A stretch of 64,000 nucleotides of DNA from Hyposmocoma kahamanoa (Eukaryota; Arthropoda; Insecta; Lepidoptera; Cosmopterigidae): contig NW_020654422.1 of assembly GCF_003589595.1 (NCBI RefSeq), forward strand, positions 4,860,027 through 4,924,026, written 5' to 3'. Below are positions 32,350 through 44,225 of this stretch, piece after piece. The stretch's first letter is position 1. Each line of letters begins with the position of its first letter. The translations under genes and the position numbers were made by a program. The notes beneath the pieces were generated by a model. The model saw nothing but the letters and a program-made list of their open reading frames with translations. It was not told the DNA's origin and made no database searches.

Positions 32350-33710
32350 CGTTAAAGTTTGTAGGGGTTATCAATTCAGTGGCTAGTGGAAGAATTCTTA
32401 TTATAAATAATATTTATTGGAGTACCTTTTGTAGACGGGTGAAGAAACATCACCTTTTTTGCAGAGTTTTTGTCCTTCTACTATTTTTACGTAGTAACTG
32501 GGACTTTCTTATAAAAATATTTTCAAACGAATGTTACTTAGCAATAATGCCATACGTTTGCAAGCACACTACTGTATTTTGCTACAAATAACAAGTCTAC
32601 TTCTTATGGGCCTTGGTTTGGTAGTTATATAACAACATTTAAAATCCAAATTTTAATACTTGTAAAGTTATTTCAGATATTATAGATTATGGATATTAAC
32701 AAATAAATTTTCGTATGTGTCTTCTGAAAATCCATTAAAGCATTACTAAATTTATCGAATATGTTTTCGTGCGTTCGTTAAACTACCAGATTACTGTGAT
32801 CTTTGACATTTGGGATGTTAAATGTAAAGTCTGCTAACATCTCGTGTGTAACTCACAAGCGCATGGATATGAGATCAATATGCAGCACATACCTACATAA
32901 ATTATTACAAAGATGATCACAAATGAAGAAATCTGTAAGGCAGAGAAGTTAAACTATTCGTAGAAATGCAAAGGCTGTCTTGACGACGTGTGGCAGTTGG
33001 TAGCAGCCATCTAGTTAAATTTCAGCTGTGTCTTGAGTAGCAGAGATCTTCTTATACTAACAATTAGCTTTAAGTAATCCTTTCTATCGTAGCTCTACTT
33101 ATATTAGAAAAAATAACTTGAAAACCTGGTGCAAAAAGACGTAGTCGGCAAATGGGAGGCTCATTAACCATTTAACACTTAGACCTATCTTTAGACAAAA
33201 CGTATATATCACAAATTAGAACATGTGGTGGAAGTAAATCACATTAGAAGAATGGTATTAATGCTAGGCAACATCAAACTGCGAGTGAAGAAATTGGGAT
33301 AATTGCCTTGTCGTCATATAAGGATATGAAAAATGCTTGGATATTTCGAAAAACTAATAACTGTGACAGATTTTAGATGATCTGAATATTTTTTTGTATA
33401 TTATAATAAGTAAACTTCCATAAATGAAATTGTAAAACTAAATTAATGTACAAAAACATAACATAGATCATTATGCATCGACAGACCATAGGAAGAGTTG
33501 AGGAGAATGTCTACATGGTGCAAATTTTGAAATTAATAAATCTCGGCAAGATCTTGAGATCGAGATCCAGACATCCGTCTCGGCTGAACAGCCCTTAGTT
33601 AAATGTCTGCAGTGTTCAAGGGTACCAATATACTCATACTCACACAAAAGGAGCCCCCTCACACGACGACCATTCGTTTCCTACATATCTAATAGATCCT
33701 GAGCAATAAT
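32350..33710. other. Spacer without supported gene
   Basis: Frames at 32379-32591 and 33471-33662 (minus) show no family motif. Confidence 0.4.
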
Positions 33711-34190
33711 CAGCGAGTACCTTACACGCCGATTGGCAAATCCTTTCACCACTGTTATGGTGGATGCCATCGATACGACAAGAAGAAGAATGTACCCATC
33801 AATCGCAAACGTTGGAGATTTGAGCAATATGTCCTCTCAAGCATGTTCTACGGAGCTGAGTCTTAGACGCTGACAAGACATCGCAAAAGCTAAAGCACTC
33901 AGAGAGCTATGGAACGGGCTATTTTGGGTATCTCTCTTCGAAATCGATTCAGGATTATAAAGATCCGGAGAAGAATGAATCTTATCGCCGTGGCCGAAGT
34001 GTTAGCGGGCAGACAGTGGAAATGGGCAGGCCATGTGAGAAGACCACAGGTAGGGTAGAAGGGCGCTTGAGTGGAGACTCAGAGAAGGGTACAGAAACAT
34101 AGGTAGGCAACCAAAGCGCAGGACTGACCACCTTGTCAAAGAGACGAGGAAAAATTGGATAAGGTAGGCACGAGACTAACATAAGTATCT
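33711..34190 (+). mobile_element. RTE-type RT C-terminal remnant
   Basis: Forward reading gives VLSSMFYGAES (from YGAESWTL), then QRAMERAILGISLRNRF, RRRMNLIAVAEVLAGRQWKW and AGHVRRPQ. This order, RAMERAMLGISLRDRxR then LKWxWAGHVxR, is diagnostic of RTE-like RT C-termini. Stops follow YGAES and the GHV block. The GRPPxRWxDD terminus is present only as a frame-shifted remnant at about 34110-34160. Confidence 0.8.
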
Positions 34191-36973
34191 ATAAACAGGA
34201 GATTTCAATATAAGCACCTTTAACGTAAACAGCGTTCATTCTCCCCGTGAATATACTTCGTCACTTGACTCATCAGGACAAATAAAAAAAATTCAAAGTA
34301 ATTCTATCGGAAGTAGAACCATGAAAGTTAAGGTACATAAAACAAAAAAAATAGTGAGTTGGACGCTTTCTTTTGAGGGCGATAGTACCAGTTTCGTAAA
34401 AGAAAGCGCCGTGTAATTTAAATAAAAAATGCATTAACCTATCCATAATTTATTCTCAAATCTAAATGAAGCTAGTCTTTATTGTCCGGCTAAACTTCAT
34501 TATTAAAATCTGCGTCAGGGAAATTTTAATCTGAAAGCTTTGGTCTTAATCAAAGCAATGAAATTTTAAATAGCCCCCGGATGTACTTTGTAAATTCCCT
34601 GCATAAAAATGACGACAGGAAAGAGAGATAAAAAATATTTAAAAACATTGGAGGATAAAATGAGAAGAAGGCATGAAAACAAGAGCTTAGTCAGCGCAAT
34701 AACAAATAGCACGCGCTGTTTGTGAGTCATCTGTAATTATAATAATCACTATAAATAATTATTGTAATGTACCACTATTGGGCACATCCAATAACGTAAA
34801 GTAAGCTATATAAATTAAGAAGAACTGACATAGCTCCTAAGCTATGATAATGTAATAATGTTAAATCTGAGTTTAAACCTAATCGAGATAACATATTTGC
34901 ACCAAACAAAGGTAACTAGAATTTAAAAAGTATTTTAATATCACGATCTTAATGCCACAAAGATAATATTTAAAATTATGATCAAATGGTCTCAAATTTA
35001 GTAAACCACATCTGAGTGGTGATTTAACCGTTACCGAGTACTCGGATGTCCATTGTTCGGAATGGCAGTCCAGTACAATTTCGCGGCCCATTTGGGGCCG
35101 GTCCGGACCGCAAACGCCTGGAGGGTTAGCTGGACCGGGATTATTTTAGTTTATTTACCCGCAATTCGTGGAGGGAATGAAGCAAGTACTTGTTTTAGTA
35201 GATTTATGGATATTATGACCTGTTTGTTGTTGCTTGCAATGCCGTGTGTTTCTACAAAGGGACCAAACCAGTTTCCCGTAGCAGTCGTAGAAACCAAATT
35301 ATGACATAAAACTCAAAGATGGCGGGTAGTCTTACAGAGCTGTGTCTGTAAGATTGCAGCCATACACCCGTCGCAATACATCTGCTTGCCTCTGTATTAA
35401 AATCAGCTGTCTATTGTTTTTGTATAAAAATTATTTGCGATTATTCGTATATCCACCTGACGAAAAATGAAGAAAGCGACTAGTAAGGTAGGTACACGCT
35501 TGCCTAGAAAATCTTTCCACTCTGAACTTCAATAAATTCAAGTTATATTGTTCGAATAGAAAAGGAGAAATCGCCATAAGTGCCACTCCATCAGTCAATA
35601 CATGTACAGAACATGGCGAAGGGTTTGCATTACTTTGCGCATAATCAACGCAAAACAAAACGCTTCATTCTAATTGATGGATCATATAAAGTCCATAGGT
35701 AAAATCGTATTAATTTTATCGCGTGAATTGTTACTTAGCACACTTTGTTACTAACGATTCTCAGTGAAGCAAGAAAATTGAAAAGGAAGTGCTGTCTCGT
35801 TGAAATTGTAACGCTTTGTCACTGGTTGTTATTTCGCGGGTCATTGGACTCGAACTGCGACGTGAAAGAAACATTACTGAATATTCTTTTGTCTTTTAAA
35901 GCGTGTGACAGTAAGCTATAATATATTTAGATTTCTTTTTTATTGTCTTCATAAATACCCTTGGTTATGATATTTATTTTGTATATAAGCGAACTAAAAT
36001 TAAAATAGAAGAGTAAGTTATGGCAAATCTAAAATCACGTTTAAACTTCTGTCAAAAACAAAACTAATACTTAATATAAGGTTAGCGTAGTCTTACATAT
36101 TTAATTACTCTTTACATTTATTAAAAACGATCATTCAAGAACTTAGCATTAATTTACAGTTTTATAAATTTACAAATTATGTGCCTTCAAATGTTCTACC
36201 AATATATAATATTTTCAAATATACTGGAACATTCGCGATTATTCTAGAAGGTTCTGGAATAAAGTGTCGTACGAATAAAGCAAATGGAGTGATAAACTAT
36301 GGGCATTTTCGTCGGTAAAGAGTGAGCATATATCATGAGGCGTTCGGTAACTTTTCACCCGATACTCTTGTATTGTCACTTTATCCATCCAGGGGGAGCA
36401 AAATTGTGTTCGTGTAAGCATTTTAGGGTCACAGTTCGCTATAGCGATTCCATTATATAAATTGTGTTTTACAACTGTGTTAACCTTAACATAAGATAAA
36501 TAAAACAGTAAATTATGAAGAATGGTAAAATATAAGCAAAAACAAGCTCTTAACAGTGGTATTTAATTGGCGCTTAAATTAAACATCATTATTGATCCTC
36601 GTACAGAGCATTCCATCATTGTTACATAATCACCCGCATGTAAGCTCATCGCTTTTGCCATGTGTCAAAAATTAGTTATAGTAGTGATAAACGAATTGAT
36701 GGTGAGCTAAGCCGGTCATTTAGATAAATGACGCCTCGCAGCAACGGCTGTGACTGTCACATTACTGTAATCTCTTTCAATAATCGCTTCGAACCATCTG
36801 GGACCAACTTGATCCTTTAGATTGATTTAGTTTGATTTATAGATTGAAATTTTGTTTAATTTGAATATTTTTGAAAGGATATGGAAACACTTAGCCCTTT
36901 ATAAAGCAGTATGCTCAGTCATCTAGTTACTTCTAGTCTATCATTTATCATTATTCAAATTCAGAAAAAAGAA
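34191..36973. other. Long spacer with weak signals only
   Basis: Contains an 11-bp-plus hairpin (CGCTTTCTTTT at 34364-34374 with 34398-34410) and a perfect 9-bp hairpin at 35330-35353 (TCTTACAGA/TCTGTAAGA). An 83-codon frame at 35053-35304 in a GC-richer patch has no recognised family. Confidence 0.45.
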
Positions 36974-37160
36974 GCAGTAGAGCTCCTTGTGAAAGAGTTT
37001 GTTCAAGGTAGTACTGCCACCGTACCAATTTCTGCCGCTAAGCAGTAATGTCAGTATTACTGTGTTTATGTCTCAGGGCTAAGTTGACAAGTCTCATGTG
37101 CAAATTTTAGTAATTTCACCAGCAACCTTACCCTTCAAAACCAGAACACAGTAACTTCCA
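36974..37160. mobile_element. Family A inverted chimera A10
   Basis: 36974-37067 is the plus-sense 5' part (GCAGTAGAGCTCCTTGTGAA to TCAGTATTACTGTGTT). From about 37068 the sequence is an inner part in minus sense (AAGTTGACAAGTCTCATGTG to AAAACCAGAACACAGTAAC). The two pieces meet head-to-head and could fold back. Confidence 0.8.
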
Positions 37161-37857
37161 GGCTATCAGCGATATACGATCAGATAGGATACGATACGAT
37201 AGGATATACGATCAGCGCCATCTAGATATAAGACGGAATTTTGACATTTTTCAAAGTTACGATCTGTAGTATGGCGATTAGCAGTCCTTTTGAATATTGT
37301 CCATGCCAGTGGGTATTCATCGCCTTCATCACCTTTCTCTTGATCTGTTTTACGCACTTTAAGTACGAAATGGACTCGACAAGAACATCGATAAACAATA
37401 GAGGGTGAAATTGAAAACGTGCTCCAAATTAAAACATATTTTTTAAAATGTAGAGCATGTTATTTTTTAAAATTAATATATTTTTTAGTATTCCGAAAAA
37501 ATTGTAAACAATGAAAGTATCAGTTAAATAATTTCCCATATTACCGTTAGCGCAATCACATGCGACCGAATGACTTTCACTTTGTGATTGCAAATACTTA
37601 AACCAACTTTCCCTTTTATCGGCTTAGGATGATGAAAAATACAATAATAGTCGGATATGCTTCGATAAAAAACAAAGGCTCATTATTAAATTTGTTGTTA
37701 AGTTGGTATTTGCAAACCAACTATTATAATATTATTAATAATTACAAAAGTATTTCAGAATGCACGGGGGCGCCGCATACTATTGTCTTTCAGTTTTCTA
37801 TGCACTAAGTACCTAAAGTAAGTTTCTCGTCATATTTTTCAAACAGACTATGTCTTA
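37161..37857. other. Spacer with a short imperfect GATAC repeat
   Basis: GGATACGATACGATAGGATA at about 37185-37205. Otherwise nothing recognised. Confidence 0.5.
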
Positions 37858-38080
37858 ACTACAGCGTACAGTATAATAACATATTTAGGGCCTTGTTGAG
37901 GTTGTTGCGCTTCTGCAGCGCGTCGGGGATGTTTGCCGAAGCCCGCATTGATAATTTCTTCGCGATTATGTGTAAAAGGGCGAACTTCCTGAGATGAAGA
38001 TGATTACGGATAGGGGTGAAGGTCCCATCTACAAATATTAGATGGAACAACTTAAAGGGGTACACATCCATATCCGGAAC
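37858..38080 (+). mobile_element. RT C-terminal remnant, family K copy 2
   Basis: The forward frame from about 37862 reads SVQYNNIFRALLRLLRFCSA then SGMFAEARIDNFFAIMCKRA, ending at a stop near 38001. It aligns with SASGTFAVNRVDDFFAIIRK of the 19.4-kb copy. This is the region downstream of the RT palm in a lepidopteran non-LTR element; only about 50 codons are intact. Confidence 0.8.
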
Positions 38081-38874
38081 AGGTTTCGGAATGATTATAT
38101 TGTGCCCTCCTTTTTTATTTTAATACATTTATAAATAATTACTTACTTGCTAACCTAGTTTTAAGACAAATTGTTACTAATTAACAACAATATTGCTATG
38201 GATGATTTCTGAAATAAATAATATTTTATTTTATTTTATTTTTTTTAACTACTGCTCGTTGGTAAATGGCATACCATTTCCCACTCGTCCTAGGTATTTT
38301 AATTACGTTCACATCACGTTATCAACAATTACACTATTACACTATCGATCATTCGCAATGTTACGAATTGCGCGCGCGACTGTGACCCCTTTCAGAAATC
38401 TCTTTTCGCAAACTTCGCCCGTGACCGGGTAGCGTATTGCGTGCTGAAGACGGCAGGGATGCAACATGCGGTTACATGAGTAAGTGGCTTGGCAACGTCG
38501 TCGCGCGTTCCTATTTACTTTTTTCGATATTGTTGTTATTAGGTAATTGATAGGAAGTGCAAAGCGTTGCCGTATTTAACGAAATAATGAACTCTGCTAT
38601 GAATGGATCGGATGCCTATCCGGTGCATATAAATAGATACTTTAATGTCGCTAATTGTTTTGATTTTATTTTGTTTGACTGAAACGCCGATAATTCGTAT
38701 CTATGTGAAAACAATAACTTTGTTTTCACTATGTAGACGATAATTAGACATTTAAAAAAAATTGGTTTCAGAAATTACAATTTAAAATTAACAAGTATAA
38801 GTTTTCAATTTCATCCTGTATAATCGCAGCGCTGAAGTATGTTTAGTGTAGGTTTAAAAGAAACCGAATCATAA
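38081..38874. other. Spacer without supported gene
   Basis: A CpG-containing patch at 38360-38520 has no motif I recognise. Confidence 0.45.
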
Positions 38875-39205
38875 CCATAACTGCAACAATCTTCTAGCGC
38901 TTTCCCAAAACTGAAACGTGTCAATGCAGGAGTGAAAGAGAACGGATACTGAGATGATAAGCTTTTTCACAAATAATCCCGTGAGCGTCCCTGTCAAAGG
39001 CTTCAGCAAAATTTGTGCATAGAGCGTCAAATTGAGAGTGTTTATTGAAGGCCTTGTTTAAATAATAGACATACGGTAAAAGGATAGAAGTAGTGGAGTG
39101 GCTCTTAACAAAAACGATGCTAACAAGTACTGGGCACATGTTATAAGTGAAAATTGAAACGGTCACATACCTAGGTTTCAAAAACGTTCTAAAAATATAA
39201 GAATG
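38875..39205 (-). mobile_element. Jockey-like RT palm fragment
   Basis: The minus frame 39181-38921 reads STTSILLPYVYYLNKAFNKH, then QFDALCTNFAEAFDRDAHGI and CEKAYHLSIRSL. It aligns with the RT core block (...LTNLxxFTxYVYxxLNxxxQVDxIYTDFxKAFDxVxHxxL). This is motif A, where the catalytic aspartate of YTDF is replaced by asparagine (CTNF). The following GIRG region ends at a stop. It is the only catalytic-core fragment of a Jockey-type element in the window. Confidence 0.8.
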
Positions 39206-40435
39206 CTAATAAACTTGTAGTTTTTGAAATTGGTTTTATTATAACAAATGAGGTAGTTTTATTTAATGTTGTCAATTTGTAAAACATCAGTACTAAAACT
39301 TTATTGAATATTATAATGGTTATAATAATATAATAATGGTTACTATAATGGTTACAATATCTTAGTCTTAGTATCCGAATCAGAGTCTCCACAACAGAGC
39401 ACATTTACCTTGTCTCTCATTTATAAACTCGAACAATAATATGTTAATATAACTATAGGCAAATTACGTTTTCATGAAATGAACAATTTGGTAAATCGGT
39501 TTTAAAAATAAAATTTGATAGTACCTGAAATATTTTTTGCATATTCCGCTTTATTCGCTACAACATTTGTAATCTGCTCTTCACGTGAACATGACACGTC
39601 GTCGATGACGATATACCCTAAATACATGTAGGTACGGATTGCATCCAGTTATAGCGCAGTCACCAGTTTTTAATATAAACGAATTTAGTGACACGGATTT
39701 ATTTTGTAATATGTCTTTGTTTTATTCTCTTTTTGAAAACGTTTCGTATTGAATATAGTCTTCTTCATATGATTTGCCGTGTACACATTTCACATGGACG
39801 TAGCTTGGTTTTTAAATATCTTTTAATATTATAGTGGATACACAAAGATAAATAATATTTGATTAAAATTAAGGTTCCTTATAGGCATTTAAACTATTCA
39901 AACACCCTGAATACTCGAAAGCCTTTGAATAAATAACAAACAACTTCAGGCATCGAGTTCCCAAAGAGCGCTTATAAAAATGTAAACAGGCATCCTTTTA
40001 CGAAAGGAAACAATTTTTCAAATGCTTGCAAAGGGCGCTCCTAATGTAACCAGTGAACCGTGAATGTGTTTAGGGGATTTCCGCGGTGTCTCGTCTCACA
40101 AGGGACACACTTAGGGCCTACTTAGTTGAAGTGGACTGACTTTTTTACATTTTTTTCAAGATAGAGTAATTATATTATTGACAAGATGTTATAATATCAA
40201 CATTATTTCAAAAATACTTGCATAAGCCAAAGGCACCTGGGCTACTTCGGCTCCTACTACATAGTTATTGGCTACTTTCGAAGTATATTACGTCTATGAG
40301 ACCATTCTTTCTACAATATAGGTATCATAATATTCAAAAAAGTCACGCATCGAGCAAGAGACCCAAATTCAAAAGGGAATGCTGTCCTTATTTTGGGCAT
40401 CTTGCCGCGGGAATAGGATTTCATTAATTTAATTT
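39206..40435. other. AT-rich spacer
   Basis: (TAATGG)-like repeats near 39310-39355. No gene supported; frame 40218-40427 has no motif. Confidence 0.45.
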
Positions 40436-40442
40436 AGTACTA

Positions 40443-40870
40443 AGGGCGCGTTCCCATTATGTCGTCACGTTTTATTCTCGTTGGACGACAGTCATGTCTA
40501 GCCTGTTCCCATATCACGACTATCTGTCCTGGACGATTTATTATTTATTTATTTTTTATCGTTGAACGACTGTCGTGACTAGTTGTTCCCACAAGATCAT
40601 GACGACAATTTATCGTTTCACAACAGCCTCCTTGCCCATCTCTGGCTACGACCCATCGCTACTGCAAAGTGAGCAGAGGGCGCAGGGTACGACAGGGGAG
40701 GGCAGAGAGCAGAATACGTGCGGACAGCGATAAATAGAACGTGACGACAATAGGAGCTGCGACAATCTGTCGTCACGTTTTATCGTAACATTTTTTATCG
40801 TCTGACGACTGTCATTTTAGCTGTTCCTACTGTGACGACAGTTTGTCATTGTAACGATAAAAAATCATGA
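40443..40870. mobile_element. Inverted-repeat cluster with GTCGTCACGTTTTAT motifs
   Basis: GTCGTCACGTTTTAT occurs at 40461-40475 and 40769-40783, and inverted near 40734-40750. ACGACTGTC/GACGACAGT and GTTCCCA motifs recur throughout. A hairpin joins 40727-40748 with 40768-40785. It is probably one or two overlapping MITE-like elements, but a clean second terminus is not found. Confidence 0.6.
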
Positions 40871-41424
40871 ACGACAGTTAACCGCTCACGCGATGCGCTC
40901 CTCCTACCGCAAAAGGGCGACTATTTGGTGTCGCAAATTAGAAAAGCATTCAGTTTAAATACAAGTTTTTATAAATAAAAATTATTATTCTACATTGCTA
41001 AATAAATACCCTCCGTACTACCAACAAAAACATCTCAAATAAAATGCAGTAATACACAGCAAATCCTGCACTTAAAGAGCACTAATGAAATTTTTGGTGT
41101 ACTTGGATAAATATGATAACTTTCCGTTTGAGTGGTTCTAATGTTTACCATGAAATTACTCCTTAAAGTATAGTTTATAAACATTTATATTCAGGATAAC
41201 GATTGTCGTGACGTATTTTTGTTTATTTTTTTTAAACGACAGACCCATTCATTAAAAACTTTATGGTTTGCCAGAGTAGTTACCGAAATAGCAATTAATA
41301 TTAGTTCTTTTACCTGTTATAACTTCGATATCCGATAAATCGGTATAAAATCATCACCGGCACACTCTATGTGTGGTATGCGTCTACGGCTGCATGTATC
41401 GCGTGAGCGGTTAATCGTGTCGTG
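40871..41424. mobile_element. Inverted-repeat element, about 550 bp
   Basis: ACGACAGTTAACCGCTCACG (40871) is inverted at 41398-41423 (CGTGAGCGGTTAA...TGTCGT) over about 24 bp. The inside is AT-rich with no transposase frame. It adjoins the cluster above and may be part of it. Confidence 0.6.
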
Positions 41425-41814
41425 CTATAAACAAATATACATATCTGTTTAGAGAGTCATTATAAACTGAAATATTTTATACCAAAACGCCAGTTTTTGT
41501 AAAAAATAGTTATTCCCTAAATACACATCTGTGTAAGTCTCGTAAGTTGACAAATGATTCCTACTAAAGCAAGAGACAGAAAGCTGTCGGGCTTGGTGAC
41601 GTCACAGGCTCATGTTTTATTGAACGGACTCCGTGGGATTGATTCCCATTGTTTTTACACAAAAGATGTGAAGTGTAAGGTAGACTTGGAATGTTGAATG
41701 ATTCTGAAGTATATACACGGTGTTTTCTGGAAAATACTATAAGTTCTTTGAATTTTTTCAAACAGATACCAGTAATTTTATTATTATTAGCTTCATCATT
41801 GAAAAATACTACTA
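41425..41814. other. Spacer without supported gene
   Basis: Nothing recognised. Confidence 0.5.
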
Positions 41815-42235
41815 TCTTACTATCACATTGCAGGGCAACGGCCTCCTTTTATTTTCTCACTCATCGCGATTTAATGCCGCTGTAGGCCAAGATCTAATAC
41901 GACATCTAGCTCGTCTGGCCGTCTCCTTTAGTGTCTTTCACGTCTCCATCTTGCGTTTGGAGGGATCCACTTCATTGGCATTGTGGTCTGTTCCCACACC
42001 TAGCTAGTATAATGCGGTAAATGAGTGCGACCCAGTTTCATTTCAAGCTAGCGGCTTTTTTATGAACATCAACAATTTGTTTTTTGAAGCACAGTATTCT
42101 GCTCCGTACGCGGTTTGACAGTTTTACTCCCAAGATATTATGTTTCATGCCTGTTTCAGTATCCTGAATATAAGATCCACCACTCCCGATTGTCCGATAT
42201 GAAACATTTAATGCTCTCAAAGAATTATAACCGTT
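41815..42235 (-). mobile_element. RTE-type RT C-terminal end (dead)
   Basis: Minus-strand reading gives HNILGVKLSNRVRSRI and QIVDVHKKAASLK, then a stop. Next come a shifted block equivalent to EWIPxNAxRRRGRPxxRWxDELD (nucleotides GTGGATCCCTCCAAACGC), ALNRDE, and the GCCGTTGCCCTGCAATGTG segment corresponding to EAFALQWD. The order and spacing match the end of a lepidopteran RTE element. Several stops and frameshifts are present. Confidence 0.8.
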
Positions 42236-43022
42236 ATTATAATAGTATAAATTGTCGTTAATACTTAGTTCCTAATCGGAAACTGTTATAAATTTTTACG
42301 TTCATTGTATCTTCACGGATGATACTTCCGGCACAAAATTTACGGCACAAGCAAAACATTTCTTTTAAATAGTTGACAATACCTAACGATCATAATTTTT
42401 AGTTTCATTTATTCCAACGATGGTGCATATATGCCTCTATTGTTTAGTCCATGTTATCTCTTTCTTAAAAATTGCAGGTTTTGGAGCATTTTCTTTGTTC
42501 CACACCTTGTGCGTAGCCACTTCCATATGACCTCGGTTTAGAGGCTGTTTCTTTTAAAGCAAAACGTAGTACTATAAAACACAAATCGATGTAATATTTT
42601 AAAACCTTACGTAATTACCTATAGTTATGCAATAAATGTATTCTTATTCTTACGTATGATAATCATTCAATACAAATAAAAATTAATAAACATTTCTCTC
42701 AATCTATAAATAATACTTAAAATACGTCTATAAATAATGTCTTTTTCCAGTTCATCAGCGTTGGTCTACTCATTTTTGTAAATTAACTTTTGGTAAGAAT
42801 AAATGGTACGCCTACAAATATCACAATTGTGGACCTCTGTTTAATAGTTTTCTTTTAAATTAACTTTTAATTGCACATAGAGGTGATTATTCTTAAAATA
42901 AAGAGTAAAATTTTTCACTGATCTCCAGGTACCTAGCGAACGAATTTTTTCAAAATTTTTCACTACGGCAAGGTTCATTGCAAAATGGTTATATGGCTAT
43001 ACAGTGAGCCTAATTACTCGTA
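42236..43022. other. AT-rich spacer
   Basis: Nothing recognised. Confidence 0.5.
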
Positions 43023-43400
43023 CTACTGGGAACGCAGCCTTTGTAATTTTCTGGCTAATAGCGCAGTTTTCATATTCACAAAAGCTTCATTGTTTTGTGT
43101 GTGGATAACACTTTTAATGAAAGCAATGCTTAGTTGAAATTTTTTTAAAATTTCATCTGTACAATATTTTCTTACAAAAATTAAAGAATAATGGGAATAT
43201 AAATGGAACATAATCAATTTACCATTCCTCGTACACACACTCATAAGATTGATTCTGTCTAATTTGATTCTGTTGCCACCATTCAGAAGAACTAAATTCG
43301 GTCTCAATTCACCAATATCCCGTCTACCAAGTTTACACAATAAACCTAGTGCAACTTTTGAATTATGTTCTAGACTCGCTAACCAATCTCCGCAAGGCAA
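43023..43400 (-). CDS. Unrecognised 125-codon open frame
   Basis: Minus-strand frame, start codon at 43398-43400. Segments include SKVALGLLCKLGRRDIGEL, LNGGNRIKLDRINLMSV and MKTALLARKLQRLRSQ at the C-terminus. It is basic, with no signal peptide and no motif I can assign. It is among the longest frames in the window outside known repeats. No consensus splice donor or acceptor was evident at its edges. It could be an orphan exon, a fragment of a mobile-element protein, or chance. Confidence 0.25.
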   Translation of the reverse strand: MPCGDWLASLEHNSKVALGLLCKLGRRDIGELRPNLVLLNGGNRIKLDRINLMSVCTRNGKLIMFHLYSHYSLIFVRKYCTDEILKKFQLSIAFIKSVIHTQNNEAFVNMKTALLARKLQRLRSQ

Positions 43401-43760
43401 TTACAAGCAAGCGTACTAGTCTATCATAATTTCTAATAATCTATTATGATTATAATATTATGATCATTATAATCTAAGTACTTTGTAGTCTTTTTTGGAT
43501 AATCTATTGTATTTTTTGTTTCAGATTTGTATTGTTTTTCACGAACCTTAATGACTAAAATTATACAGTTCAGTGTAAATTGTATTTCATCTGTAAGTAA
43601 CTGATTGTGTATCTAATGAAACTCTTACCTAAATAAAATGGAATTTGTAATCGATGTAACTGTTGATGCAGCTTAATCAATAAAAAAAATGCAAAAACAT
43701 TGCAACATATCATTGTGTATACAGAATTTTGTATTTCTGTGATGGTATGGTATAATAGTT
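43401..43760. other. AT-rich spacer
   Basis: Nothing recognised. Confidence 0.5.
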
Positions 43761-43763
43761 CCT

Positions 43764-44222
43764 GTGATGCAACGGGATGGCATCCGTAACTCGACGAATA
43801 GGTGCCTATTTTTGCGCGTGGGTTTTTCTGTGATATTTAAATTTTGTTTTCATTCAAAGTTATTAGGAAGTATGAAATACGGAAACACCCTGCAAAGATT
43901 TTGTTTTAAATATTTTTTAAACTTATTTTATGTCCGTACATCACACATGAAACCAAATACTATCGTAACTTAAAACATGTGGAATTGAGAAAACACGATT
44001 TGAAAATTAAAAAAAAATACTAAATGAAATCCTATTGCGAATAATGGCATTTTTATTTATGCAGATAATTAGTTATCCACTTATACATGAGGATATAAAT
44101 TTATTGGTTACATTCAGTATTTTTTTAACTATCAAATGGTGTTTTCTCAATATTATCATTTTTGAGTTACGGCAGTTTTTTATTTCATATGCGGACATCA
44201 ATATTTCCGTGCACTTAGCTTT
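43764..44222 (+). pseudogene. Degenerate membrane-protein fragment, possibly gustatory receptor (copy 2)
   Basis: The first frame (43764-43970) contains KFCFHSKLLGSMKYGNTLQR, reminiscent of the short N-terminal loop before the first membrane segment of insect gustatory receptors. The second frame (44035-44222) is strongly hydrophobic: FLFMQIISYPLIHEDINLLV, TFSIFLTIKWCFLNIIIF and ELRQFFISYADINIS. The second block matches the fragment at 8365-8640 in both DNA and translated pattern. Copy 2 keeps a cleaner frame over about 60 codons, so the ancestral sequence was coding. The two frames are not joined by obvious splice sites, and no C-terminal TYhhhhhQF motif is present. Confidence 0.4.
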
Positions 44223-44225
44223 TTA

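Noticed and set aside
35053..35304. 83-codon frame in a GC-richer patch
   Set aside because: Considered as an exon, but no recognised family and no convincing splice sites.
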